Of a stretch of 64,000 nucleotides of DNA, positions 24,930-33,988 are shown piece after piece; positions within the stretch are counted from its first letter, which is position 1; each line of letters begins with the position of its first letter. A program made the translations under genes and the position numbers. Source of the DNA: Sandaracinaceae bacterium (GTDB taxonomy: Bacteria > Myxococcota_A > Polyangia > Polyangiales > Sandaracinaceae); contig JAHBWG010000035.1 of the NCBI GenBank assembly GCA_019637095.1, positions 25,541 to 89,540 on the forward strand, read 5' to 3'. The notes below the pieces were generated by a model. The model had not been told where the DNA came from, did no database searches, and saw nothing but the letters and a program-made list of their open reading frames with translations.

Positions 24930-26591
24930 TCAAGGGTGGCGGCACCCCGATCGCGCCACCGACCCGGAGCGCAGCTCGGCGCGGCGGTTCGCGCGACGAC
25001 CGGCGCGCGTGTCGTTCGGCTCGGCGGGGTAGCTCTCGCCGCAGCCCGCGACGACGAGCCGCCCGCGATCGACCCCGCGCAGCGCGAGCCAGCGGGCGAC
25101 CGCGACGGCGCGCCGCACGCTGAGCGCGACGTTGTTCGGCTCGCTGCCGCGGAAGTCCGCGTGCCCCTCGACGACGAGCGGCCCGCCGCCCGCGCGCGCG
25201 ATCGCGAGGAGCGCGAACAGCGCCGGCCGCTCGCGCGCGCGCAGGAAGTGGCTCCCCACCTCGAAGTGGACGCTGCCGTCCGCGCTCGCCGGCGGCGGCT
25301 CGTCACGCCGAGGCGGCGTCGGATCGGGCGCGATGGGCGGCGGCTCCGGATCACACGACGGGCACCCGGTGCACTCGGGCCGCAGGGCGAGCGCGATCCC
25401 CGGCACGGTCGGGCAGCGGTCCGTCTCGTCGGGCACGCCGTCACCGTCGAAGTCGTCCTCGGGGCAGCCGTCCTCGTCGCCGAGGCCGTCACGATCCTCG
25501 GGCTCGTTCGGGCACGCGTCGCGCGTGTCGTCGATGCCGTCCGCGTCGTTGTCGGCGTCGGGGCAGCCGTCGTCGTCCTGGAATCCGTCGGCGTCCTCGG
25601 GCTCGTCGGGGCACGCGTCGACGTCGTCGGCGAGCCCGTCGCCGTCGCGGTCGCCCGCCGGCCGCTCGCCCGGCGTCGCGTAGCCGACCGTCAGGATCGC
25701 GCGGAAGTCCCCCGCGCCGTAGCCGCGCGCGACGCCCGCGCCCGCCGCCGCCGCGATCGAGAGGCCGTCGCCCGGGAGCACGCGCACGCCGCCGACCAGC
25801 TCGACGGGCGAGACCTGGGCCTGGCCGAAGCGCGCATCGAGCGCGCTCGCGCCCCACGACTCCACGGTGAGCTCGAAGACCGACGGGACCACCGCGACGG
25901 CGAGCGCGCCCGCCCACGTCAGCTCGTGGCCCACCCTCAGGCGCCCGAGATCCTGCTCGTCGCGGACGATCGCGCCGACGTTGCCGGTCACGCGCACGAC
26001 GTCCGCGAAGCGCACCTCGAAGAGCAGCTCCGGGTGCAGCGTCCAGCCGCCCTCCCCCGCGAAGCGCGCCTGGAAGCGCGCCGCCTGCGCGGTCGGCGCG
26101 GTGCCGGTGAGCTGGAGCGCGAGCGCGAACGCGTCGTCCGCCTCGCCGAAGAGGCGCCCGCGCACGCCGAAGCCGAGGTCGCCCAGGCTCGTCCCGTCCG
26201 CGCGCGGCTGACCGACGACGTCGCGGCCCTCCATCACGAGGTTCACCGGCAGGCCCACGAAGAAGACGAGGCGCTCGAAGACGCTGAACGAGACGCCGAG
26301 CTGCGCCGCGAGCAGGTGCTCGACGACCGGCGCGATCTCCGTCGAGGCGTCCGACGCGCGGAGCTGGTAGACGAGCGGCGAGAGCGCGTAGTCGACGTCG
26401 AGCCGCGCGCCGAAGGAGAGGTGTCCGTGATCGTTGGGGCGCGCGACCGCGAGCCCGTCGGTCGGCGCCGGTCCCGGTCGATACTGATCGAGCCGGAGCG
26501 ATTGCGCGGACGCGATCGACGCGATCGACGCGATCGACGCGAGCCACGCGAGCGCGAGGCCGGGGACGAGGATGGACCCCAGGCGGGACAT
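24930..26591 (-). CDS. OmpA-family outer-membrane protein with thrombospondin type-3 repeats
   Basis: 553 residues. A signal peptide containing a tandem ASI repeat is followed by an N-terminal beta-barrel of about 280 residues (FGARLDVDYALSPLVYQL, VFFVGLPVNLVMEG), three calcium-binding TSP3 repeats with DxDxDGxxD loops and CPDEPED/CPNEPED cysteines, a Pro-rich CxxCxPC linker, and a C-terminal OmpA domain (VVEGHADFRGSEPNN...ANRRAELR). It would anchor the outer membrane to peptidoglycan. The CATACT box ends 7 nt before the ATG. Confidence 0.93.
   Translation of the reverse strand: MSRLGSILVPGLALAWLASIASIASIASAQSLRLDQYRPGPAPTDGLAVARPNDHGHLSFGARLDVDYALSPLVYQLRASDASTEIAPVVEHLLAAQLGVSFSVFERLVFFVGLPVNLVMEGRDVVGQPRADGTSLGDLGFGVRGRLFGEADDAFALALQLTGTAPTAQAARFQARFAGEGGWTLHPELLFEVRFADVVRVTGNVGAIVRDEQDLGRLRVGHELTWAGALAVAVVPSVFELTVESWGASALDARFGQAQVSPVELVGGVRVLPGDGLSIAAAAGAGVARGYGAGDFRAILTVGYATPGERPAGDRDGDGLADDVDACPDEPEDADGFQDDDGCPDADNDADGIDDTRDACPNEPEDRDGLGDEDGCPEDDFDGDGVPDETDRCPTVPGIALALRPECTGCPSCDPEPPPIAPDPTPPRRDEPPPASADGSVHFEVGSHFLRARERPALFALLAIARAGGGPLVVEGHADFRGSEPNNVALSVRRAVAVARWLALRGVDRGRLVVAGCGESYPAEPNDTRAGRRANRRAELRSGSVARSGCRHP
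26512..26538 (+). repeat. Three perfect 9-bp tandem repeats in the signal peptide
   Basis: GCGATCGAC occurs three times in a row, giving ASIASIAS on the minus strand inside the hydrophobic core of the signal peptide. Slippage would change the core in three-residue steps without a frameshift. Confidence 0.85.
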
Positions 26592-26598
26592 CGCTCCG

Positions 26599-26604
26599 AG
26601 TATG
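26599..26604 (-). promoter_or_regulatory. -10-like box CATACT, 7 nt before the OmpA/TSP3 start
   Basis: CATACT on the minus strand is followed by 7 nt and ATG 26591. The position matches the leaderless pattern, although the first base deviates from TANNNT. Confidence 0.4.
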
Positions 26605-26643
26605 CCTCCCCGCGCGCTCGTGGCGTGATTCTCCGTCGCGTGC

Positions 26644-27561
<918 letters not shown>

Positions 27562-27568
27562 GCGCGTG

Positions 27569-27574
27569 ACGGTA
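27569..27574 (-). promoter_or_regulatory. -10 box TACCGT, 7 nt before the PRPP-synthetase-like start
   Basis: TACCGT on the minus strand, 7 nt, then ATG 27561. No Shine-Dalgarno is present; likely leaderless. Confidence 0.5.
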
Positions 27575-27781
27575 CGGCGAAGCCGTGGGGCGAGGCGGTG
27601 AAATCGTCGCGAGAGCCCCGCCGCGACTTTTTCTCGCCGCCCCCGGAACCTCCCGCCGCGAGGCGCTGTCGGAACCCGCGAACGGACGACGAGAGGGCGG
27701 CCCCGCCAGCGGGCGAGACGGCCGACCCCGGACGAGACGAACGAACGTCGCGGCGCAGCGCCGCAGAGGGAGACGAGCGCC

Positions 27782-29239
27782 ATGAGCACGGGAGAGACGC
27801 AGCGTTGGGGGATCGCGGCGAGCGCGCCGCCGGTGGATCCGGCCGAGATCGAGACGCACGAGCGCGCGGTCGAGGTCGTGGTGATGTGGGGCGACAGCGT
27901 CCTGTGCGTGGAGCACGTGAGCCCCCCGCGCGACGTGATGGTCGAGACGGTCGGCGAGGCGATCGCGCCGTTCCCCGCGGTCGTCGAGCGCGATGGACGG
28001 CTGCTGTGCGTCGTGCCGGCGGGCGCGACCGGCGCCGTCTACGCGGGCGACGCGACGCGGACGTTCGCCGAGCTCGCATCGCAAGGCGCGTTGACGCCGT
28101 TCGACGGGCTCGAGGGCGCCTCGCTCTACGCCTTGCCGGAGGGCGCGAGCGCGCGCGTCGAGCACGCGGGGCTCTCGGTGCTCGTGCGGCCGACGCACGC
28201 GGCGAGGACGGTGACCGCGACCGGCGCGGTGCCGTGGCGCCGCTACGTGTGGATCGGCGCCTCGATCGGCGTGCACGCGCTCGTGTTGGTGATGTTCTAC
28301 TTCCTGCCGCCGAGCTCGAGCGCGCTCAGCCTCGACGCGATCAGCGCGCAAGATCGGATGGTCCAGTACCTCGACTCGGCGCGCGCGAACGAGCCCGAGC
28401 CGCCGGTGACCTGGGAGGACCGCGCGGACGACGGCGCCCCTGGCGATCCGGGGCGCGCGCACGCGGGCGAGACCGGCGACAGCGGCCGCGAGGACGCGCC
28501 GCAGACGAACCGCCGCTTCGCGATCCAGGGCAACGAGCGCGACCGCGCGCTCTCCCGCGAGAACCTGCGCGAGACGATGGCCGAGCGCTCGATCATCGGC
28601 ACCGTCGCGACCGTGATGGGCGCGTGGAACGTGCCGACCTCCCCGTTCGGCGCGGACCGCCCCCGCGGCGACGACGCGATGAACGCGATCGGCGAGATGC
28701 TCGGCGATCAGGCGGGCGACAGCTTCGGCCGCTTCGGGCTCGGCATGCTCGGCACCGGCCGCGGCGCGGGGGGCGACGGGCTCGGCACCTACGGGGTCGG
28801 CCAGCTCGGCACGATCGGGACCTGCCGCGGGACGAACTGCACCGGCGGCCACGGGCCCGGCGGCTACGGCAGCCGGGCGGGGACGCTCCGCGAGCGCCGC
28901 GGGATCACCGTGGGACCGATGGACTCGAGCGCGCAGGTGCTGGGCGGGCTGAGCCGCGACGCGATCCGCCGCGTCGTGCGCCGCAACCTGCCGCAGGTCC
29001 GACACTGCTACGAGCAGGGGCTGACCAACCACCCGAGCCTCGAGGGGCGCGTGGTCGTGAGCTGGACCGTCGACTCGAGCGGCACGGTGCAGCGCTCCGA
29101 GGTCGCGCAGAGCACGCTGGGCAACGCGGGCGTCGAGTCGTGCATCGCGAGCGCGGTGCGCCGCTGGACCTTCCCGCAGCCGGACGGTGGGATGCCCGTC
29201 GGCGTCAACTACCCGTTCATGCTCCAGTCGCCGGACTGA
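27782..29239 (+). CDS. AgmX/PglI C-terminal-domain membrane protein
   Basis: 485 residues with a GGGAGA Shine-Dalgarno. Residues 1-150 are cytoplasmic and beta-rich. One membrane helix (about 155-175) leads to a long Gly/Arg-rich periplasmic linker with repeated [18 protein letters not shown] elements. The last 100 residues form the AgmX/PglI (TonB-like) domain: [20 protein letters not shown] and [17 protein letters not shown], with the two cysteines typical of this family. In Myxococcus such proteins are linked to gliding and envelope-spanning machines. No TolQR partners are adjacent. Confidence 0.9.
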   Translation: MSTGETQRWGIAASAPPVDPAEIETHERAVEVVVMWGDSVLCVEHVSPPRDVMVETVGEAIAPFPAVVERDGRLLCVVPAGATGAVYAGDATRTFAELASQGALTPFDGLEGASLYALPEGASARVEHAGLSVLVRPTHAARTVTATGAVPWRRYVWIGASIGVHALVLVMFYFLPPSSSALSLDAISAQDRMVQYLDSARANEPEPPVTWEDRADDGAPGDPGRAHAGETGDSGREDAPQTNRRFAIQGNERDRALSRENLRETMAERSIIGTVATVMGAWNVPTSPFGADRPRGDDAMNAIGEMLGDQAGDSFGRFGLGMLGTGRGAGGDGLGTYGVGQLGTIGTCRGTNCTGGHGPGGYGSRAGTLRERRGITVGPMDSSAQVLGGLSRDAIRRVVRRNLPQVRHCYEQGLTNHPSLEGRVVVSWTVDSSGTVQRSEVAQSTLGNAGVESCIASAVRRWTFPQPDGGMPVGVNYPFMLQSPD

Positions 29240-29274
29240 GGCCGGCCCTCGAGCGGCGGCATCGTCGAGCTCAC

Positions 29275-29309
29275 CGAACGGCGCGTCCCTCCGCGGGGCG
29301 CGCCGTTCG
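29275..29309. terminator. Bidirectional stem-loop between convergent genes
   Basis: Perfect 11-bp inverted repeat CGAACGGCGCG (29275-29285) / CGCGCCGTTCG (29299-29309) with a 13-nt loop, between convergent stops at 29239 and 29318. There is no T-tract, so it would have to act as an unusual GC-only terminator or mRNA 3'-end stabiliser. Confidence 0.55.
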
Positions 29310-29317
29310 CGCGTCCG

Positions 29318-29848
29318 TCACCAGCGGCCGCCGCGGTGGCGACAGCGGCGGCGGTGCTCCCACGCCCTCGCGTCGTCGTACGAGGGGCCGCGCCAGTCGA
29401 CCTCGAGGGTGACGCCGCGGGCGGCGACCGGCTTCTCGAGATCGCGCGGCGCCGCCGCGACGGGCGCGGCGCGCTCGTGCCACGCGAGCGCGCCGGCGCC
29501 GCCGGTCAGCCCCGCGAACGCCATCCACGCCGACGCGGCCGCCGCGTCGAACCGGACGGCGCGCACGAGGGGCAGCGCGACGACGGCGAGGCCGGCCGCG
29601 GCGACGAGCGCCGCCCAGCCCGGGACCTCACCGACGCCGGACGCGACGAAGAGCAGCGCCGCGCCGCCGAGCGCCGCGAAGAGGCCCCAGGTGCGCCCGA
29701 GGGCCGCGCCGACGAGCCCCGCGAAGAGCGGGACGACGGCGAGCGAGGTGAAGGGCGAGCCCTCGCGCAGCGCGAGGAGCCCGAACGTGACGAGTACTGC
29801 GAGCGCGCCGAAGCCGGCCGCCCACCTCGAGGAGGTGTCAGAGGACAT
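29318..29848 (-). CDS. Multi-pass membrane protein of unknown function
   Basis: 176 residues from ATG 29848. Four hydrophobic helices (AAGFGALAVLVTFGLLAL, SLAVVPLFAGLVGAALG, TWGLFAALGGAALLFVA, WAALVAAAGLAVVALPLV) are followed by a helix-like AWMAFAGLTGGAGALAW and a basic tail ending in an Arg/His/Gly cluster (EHRRRCRHRGGRW) that could bind nucleic acid or metal. No family recognised. It lies downstream of the EGF protein gene on the same strand. Confidence 0.72.
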   Translation of the reverse strand: MSSDTSSRWAAGFGALAVLVTFGLLALREGSPFTSLAVVPLFAGLVGAALGRTWGLFAALGGAALLFVASGVGEVPGWAALVAAAGLAVVALPLVRAVRFDAAAASAWMAFAGLTGGAGALAWHERAAPVAAAPRDLEKPVAARGVTLEVDWRGPSYDDARAWEHRRRCRHRGGRW

Positions 29849-29892
29849 GCGCCAGCGACGCGCGAGGCGCGACGCGCATTCTGGACAAGATG

Positions 29893-32316
29893 TCAGCCGC
29901 GGCGGCGGCGGGCGACGAGCGCACCGAGCAGCCCGAGCACGGCGAGCCAGAGCGCGCCGGCGCGCGGGGGCGCGGCGCGGCAGCTGCAGCCGTCCTCGAT
30001 CGGCTCGATCGGCTCGCTCGCGCCCGCGTCGGGCGACGCGCACGCCGTCGTGCACGCCGCCGGGCTCACCGCGCCGCGGCCTGGGTCGCAGAGCTCGCCG
30101 CGATCGACGACGCCGTCGCCGCACGCCGCGAGCGCGCAGCTCGTGCGGCACGCGTCGGGGGCCTCGTCCGAGTTGAGCTCGCCCTCGTCGCACGCCTCGC
30201 CCGAGTCGAGCACGCCGTCGCCGCAGGCCGCGAGGCGGCACGTCGTGCGGCACGCGTCGGGCGCGTCGTCCGAGTTCGCGTCGCCCTCGTCGCACTCCTC
30301 GGCGAGGTCGACGAACGCGTCGCCGCAGGTGTTCCAGCACTCGCTCTCGAGCCCCGTCGGCTCGAAGCACGCCCAGCCCGGCTCGATGCGACAGAGCGCG
30401 CTGCAGCCGTCCCCGTCCGCGGCGTTGGCGTCGTCACACGTCTCGCCCGGACCGACGCGGCCGTCGCCGCACGCCGTGTCGCACTCGCCCTCGGCGTTCG
30501 CCACGAAGCCCGGCAAGCACGCGCACAGCGGCGGCATCCCGATCCGGTTCACGCAGCGCTCGCGCGGCCCGCACGAGTGCAGGCTCCGCGCGCACTCGTC
30601 GACGTCGGCGCAGTCGAAGCCCGAGCCCATGAACCCCTCGCGGCACGCGCAGCTGTACGCCCCGGTGGTGTTCGTGCACGTCGCGTCGGGGTGGCAGCGG
30701 TGGGTTCCGTCCGCGCACTCGTCGAGGTCCTCGCACTCGAACCCGTCGCCCGTGTAGCCGCCGTTGCAGACGCAGCGCCAGTCTCCCGGGAGGTTCTCGC
30801 ACATCGCCGCGGTCGAGCAGCGGCTCGTGAACGCGGGGTCCGCGCACTCGTTCACGTCCGCGCACGTCCTCCCGTTGCCCATCCAGCCGTCGTTGCAGGC
30901 GCAGCTGAACGAGCCCGGCGTGTTCGTGCAGAGCGCGTTGCGATCGCAGTCGTGGCTGCTCTCGCGGCACTCGTCGATGTCGGTGCACGCGACCCGCCCG
31001 TCGCCCCGATAGCCGCGGTTGCAGTCGCACGCGAACGAGCCGACCGTGTTGCGGCACGTCGAGTTGGGGCGGCACATCGCGACGAAGACCGGATCGCGGC
31101 ACTCGTCGACGTCGGTGCACGTCCGGCCGTTGCCCGAGAAGCCGGCGTTGCACGCGCACGTGAAGCTGCCGGGTGTGTTCGTGCACGTCGCGTTGCGGTC
31201 GCAGTCGGCGAGGCCGCTCGTGCACTCGTTCACGTCGCGGCACCCCGTCGCGCCGCGCCCGGTGCCGGTGTAGCCGGCCGGACAGGTGCAGGTGAAGTCG
31301 CCCGGCGTCGGCGAGGGATCGTTGCAGATCGCGACCGGGTGGCAGTCGGCGAGCCCCGCGTTGCACTCGTTCTGGAGCGCGCACGTCGTCCCGTTGAACA
31401 CGTAGCCGGTCTGGCAGGTGCACGTGTAGCCCGGCGCCGTCCAGCTCCCGAGCGGGCGCTCGGTGCACGACACGCCGTTGGGACCGCACGGGTTGCTCGC
31501 GCACTCGTTGATGTTCTGGCACCCGGTGCCGGGGTTGCGCCCGTCGCCCATGTAGCCGGCGTGCGGGCACTGGCACGTGAACACCGCCGACGAGCCCGGG
31601 GTGTCGACGCAGGTCGCGATCGCGACGCAGGTGTGCGTGCCCGCCATGCAGGCGTCGACGAGCTGGCAGCCGGTCGCCGTCGCCGCGTAGCCGGCCGGGC
31701 AGCTACACGTGTAGCCCGGCGCGCTCCAGCCCGCGCCGACGGCGCGCTGCGTACACGACCCGGGCGCGCACGGGTTGCCCGAGCACTCGTTCGGATCGAG
31801 GCAGCGATCGCTCCAGTTCGTGTCGCTCGCGATCGGCGCCGGCGAGGTCCCGTTCACGCAGCGGAAGTCGAACGCGTAGTTGTGCGTCCCCGTCGCCGAG
31901 TACGTCGCGCGGACCTCCACGAAGCTCGCGCCGCAGGCGAGGTAGCTCCCCGGGAAGGTCGAGGCGGTCAGCATGTTGCAGCCGACGCTCTCGGCGCCCT
32001 GCGGGAAGCCGGCCGAGCGCGCGTTCGTCAGCTCGTTGAGGTTCGTGAAGCCGTCCGCGTCGCGGTCCGCGTTCCCGAGCGCCACCGACCAGCCCGAGGC
32101 GCGGTACGTCGCGCCGAACGGGTTCAGGCACGGCAGGCGCGGGTGGACCGTCGAGGCGTTGCAGGAGCCGCCGCCGCTCGGGTGGACGTGGCAGTCGTAG
32201 CACTCGTACCCGGCGCCCATGTACGCGGGCGAGACGTAGTCGGGGTAGGCGCTCGCGACGGAGGTCGAGCCCAGGATCAAGAGGAGACACGAGCCGGCGG
32301 CGAACGACGAGCGCAT
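29893..32316 (-). CDS. Large EGF-repeat surface protein with CxxCH motif and MYXO-CTERM-like tail
   Basis: 807 residues from ATG 32316 with a signal peptide. Just after it lies a single CYDCH (C39-H43), a c-type haem motif or metal site, then a Cys-containing domain (about 50-195). Ten calcium-binding EGF-like modules (D/NECx...C) follow, then four Myxococcus-type Cys-rich repeats (CGDGxxDxGExCD). The C-terminus is Cys followed by a hydrophobic helix and RRRR (CRAAPPRAG...VARRRRG), the MYXO-CTERM surface-sorting signature known from rhombosortase-like processing. Probably cleaved and anchored at the cell surface. A TACAAT -10 lies upstream. Confidence 0.92.
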   Translation of the reverse strand: MRSSFAAGSCLLLILGSTSVASAYPDYVSPAYMGAGYECYDCHVHPSGGGSCNASTVHPRLPCLNPFGATYRASGWSVALGNADRDADGFTNLNELTNARSAGFPQGAESVGCNMLTASTFPGSYLACGASFVEVRATYSATGTHNYAFDFRCVNGTSPAPIASDTNWSDRCLDPNECSGNPCAPGSCTQRAVGAGWSAPGYTCSCPAGYAATATGCQLVDACMAGTHTCVAIATCVDTPGSSAVFTCQCPHAGYMGDGRNPGTGCQNINECASNPCGPNGVSCTERPLGSWTAPGYTCTCQTGYVFNGTTCALQNECNAGLADCHPVAICNDPSPTPGDFTCTCPAGYTGTGRGATGCRDVNECTSGLADCDRNATCTNTPGSFTCACNAGFSGNGRTCTDVDECRDPVFVAMCRPNSTCRNTVGSFACDCNRGYRGDGRVACTDIDECRESSHDCDRNALCTNTPGSFSCACNDGWMGNGRTCADVNECADPAFTSRCSTAAMCENLPGDWRCVCNGGYTGDGFECEDLDECADGTHRCHPDATCTNTTGAYSCACREGFMGSGFDCADVDECARSLHSCGPRERCVNRIGMPPLCACLPGFVANAEGECDTACGDGRVGPGETCDDANAADGDGCSALCRIEPGWACFEPTGLESECWNTCGDAFVDLAEECDEGDANSDDAPDACRTTCRLAACGDGVLDSGEACDEGELNSDEAPDACRTSCALAACGDGVVDRGELCDPGRGAVSPAACTTACASPDAGASEPIEPIEDGCSCRAAPPRAGALWLAVLGLLGALVARRRRG

Positions 32317-32356
32317 CGGCACCCCTTCGAAGGGAGGAAAGAGAGCGAGCCGCGCC

Positions 32357-32362
32357 ATTGTA
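32357..32362 (-). promoter_or_regulatory. -10 box TACAAT of the EGF protein gene
   Basis: TACAAT on the minus strand (5 of 6 to consensus) would start transcription about 34 nt before ATG 32316. No good -35 is visible. Confidence 0.45.
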
Positions 32363-32463
32363 GCGCGCGCCCCGCGCCCGACGACGACGACGCGGTTACG
32401 CGCGTCCGCCGCCCCTGTGAGCGTTCCCTTGGGTCGCCCGTGGCACGGCATGGCCCCCGGGAG

Positions 32464-32469
32464 TACGGT
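32464..32469 (+). promoter_or_regulatory. -10 box TACGGT, 7 nt before halogenase-like gene 1
   Basis: TACGGT, 7 nt, then GTG 32477; no Shine-Dalgarno. This is the likely leaderless start of the 32.5-35.5 kb genes. TGGCAC lies 17 bp upstream as a poor -35. Confidence 0.5.
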
Positions 32470-32476
32470 TCGCGCC

Positions 32477-33988
32477 GTGAACAAGGTCGATGTGGCCATC
32501 CTCGGCGGGGGACTGGCCGGAAATCTCCTGGCCCGCCAGCTTCGTCGCACGCGCGACGACCTCAGCGTCCTCGTCGTCGAGCCGTCCCACGAGACGAGCT
32601 GGAAGGTCGGCGAGTCCACCGTGGAGATCGCCAGCGACTACCTCGTCCGGCGGCACGGGCTCTCTGCCTATCTCTACGACCGGCAGCTCCCGAAGAACGG
32701 CCTACGCTTCTTCTTCGACACGCCGGACAAGGACGCCGACCTCTTCGAGATGAGCGAGCTCGGCTCCGATCACCTGCCGCTCTTCCCGACGTTCCAGCTC
32801 GACCGCGCCCGGTTCGAGGCGGACCTGCGCGTGATGACGCGCGCCGCGGGCGCCGAGCTGCGCGAGGGCGAGACCGTCCGCTCGATCGAGCCGGGCACGC
32901 CGCACCGCGTGACGGTGCGCAGCGACGGCCAGGAGCGCGCCGTCGAGGCGCGCTGGGTGGTCGACTGCACGGGGCGCGCGCGCGTCCTCTCGCGCACCCT
33001 CGACTCGGGCACCGAGGTGGACCACGGCATGGCCGCCGTGTGGGGGCGCTTCTCGAACGTCGTCGACCTCGACGCGATGCCGAACGCCGCGTGGCGCGGG
33101 CGCGTGCGCTGGACCTCGCGCGTCCTGTCGACCAACCACTTCTGCTATCCGGGCTACTGGATCTGGTTCATCCCGCTCGGCGAGGGCGTGATCTCGGTCG
33201 GCGTCGTCGGCGAGAAGGCGATCTTCCCGCGCGGCGCGCGCACGCCGGAGGGCTTCCTCGCGTTCCTGCGCGAGCACGCCGCGGTGAAGGCGCTCCTCGA
33301 GCCCGCCGAGCTGCTCGACGTGCACGGCTTCTCGCAGCTCGCCTACGGGACCAAGCAGTTCTTCGACGGCGAGCGGCGCCTCGCGATGGTCGGCGACGCG
33401 GCCGCGTTCCTCGACCCGTTCTACAGCCCGGGCTCGGACTTCATCTCGGTGCAGAACGACATCGTGACGGACCTGATCCGGCGCGACGCGGCGGGCGAGG
33501 ACGTCGGCGCGCTCGCGGGCGACTTCGATCGCTTCATGCAGATGCGGTTCGAGGCGACGCTGCTGCTCTACCAGCAGCAGTACAAGGCGCTCGGCAGCTT
33601 CGACATCATGAGCGCCAAGTGGAACTACGACCTCGCGACCTACTACAACCTCTGGCTCGACGACTACATGGGCGACAAGCACCTCGACCCGCGCCACGTG
33701 CGCGCGCAGGTGCGCCGCAAGAAGTTCATCCTCGAGGCGCTCGCGGCGTTCCGCGATCGCTTCCGCGACATGGCGGCGCGCACGCTGGCCGACGGCCGCT
33801 ACCACCGGCACAACCTCGGGATGTACAACCCGGGCACGAACCTCGACTGGTTCTGGCGCGAGGTCGGCACCGGCCGCACGCGGCGCCGCCAGAACGAGGT
33901 GACGGCGAGCATCTTCGAGGCGATCGAGCAACAGACCGCGTGGGCCTTCGAAGCGGACAGGCGCGGCACGGCGAGGAAGCAAGCGTGA
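32477..33988 (+). CDS. Flavin-dependent halogenase-like FAD enzyme 1
   Basis: 503 residues from GTG 32477. The N-terminal FAD fold has ILGGGLAGNLLARQL. Signatures of flavin-dependent halogenases are present: WIWFIP (WxWxIP, 228-233) and FLDPFYSPG (FxxPxxSxG, 311-319), with GDAAAFLD. K73 in LPKNGLRFFF lies near where the catalytic Lys of tryptophan halogenases is expected (not aligned). The family oxidises halide with FADH2 and acts on aromatic substrates; distant members are reductases. It overlaps a paralogue by 4 bases (GTGA). No flavin reductase is adjacent. Confidence 0.85.
   Translation: MNKVDVAILGGGLAGNLLARQLRRTRDDLSVLVVEPSHETSWKVGESTVEIASDYLVRRHGLSAYLYDRQLPKNGLRFFFDTPDKDADLFEMSELGSDHLPLFPTFQLDRARFEADLRVMTRAAGAELREGETVRSIEPGTPHRVTVRSDGQERAVEARWVVDCTGRARVLSRTLDSGTEVDHGMAAVWGRFSNVVDLDAMPNAAWRGRVRWTSRVLSTNHFCYPGYWIWFIPLGEGVISVGVVGEKAIFPRGARTPEGFLAFLREHAAVKALLEPAELLDVHGFSQLAYGTKQFFDGERRLAMVGDAAAFLDPFYSPGSDFISVQNDIVTDLIRRDAAGEDVGALAGDFDRFMQMRFEATLLLYQQQYKALGSFDIMSAKWNYDLATYYNLWLDDYMGDKHLDPRHVRAQVRRKKFILEALAAFRDRFRDMAARTLADGRYHRHNLGMYNPGTNLDWFWREVGTGRTRRRQNEVTASIFEAIEQQTAWAFEADRRGTARKQA

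Noticed and set aside
25420..25660. Regularly repeated GTCGTC/CCGTCG-rich DNA resembling a repeat array
   Set aside because: It encodes thrombospondin type-3 calcium repeats in frame; units vary in sequence and there are no spacers of CRISPR form.
32441..32454. Sigma-54-like TGGCAC...TGGC before the halogenase-like gene
   Set aside because: The GG-to-GC gap is 9 bases, one short of the strict sigma-54 spacing, and the second half lacks TTGC. A TACGGT box fits the start better.
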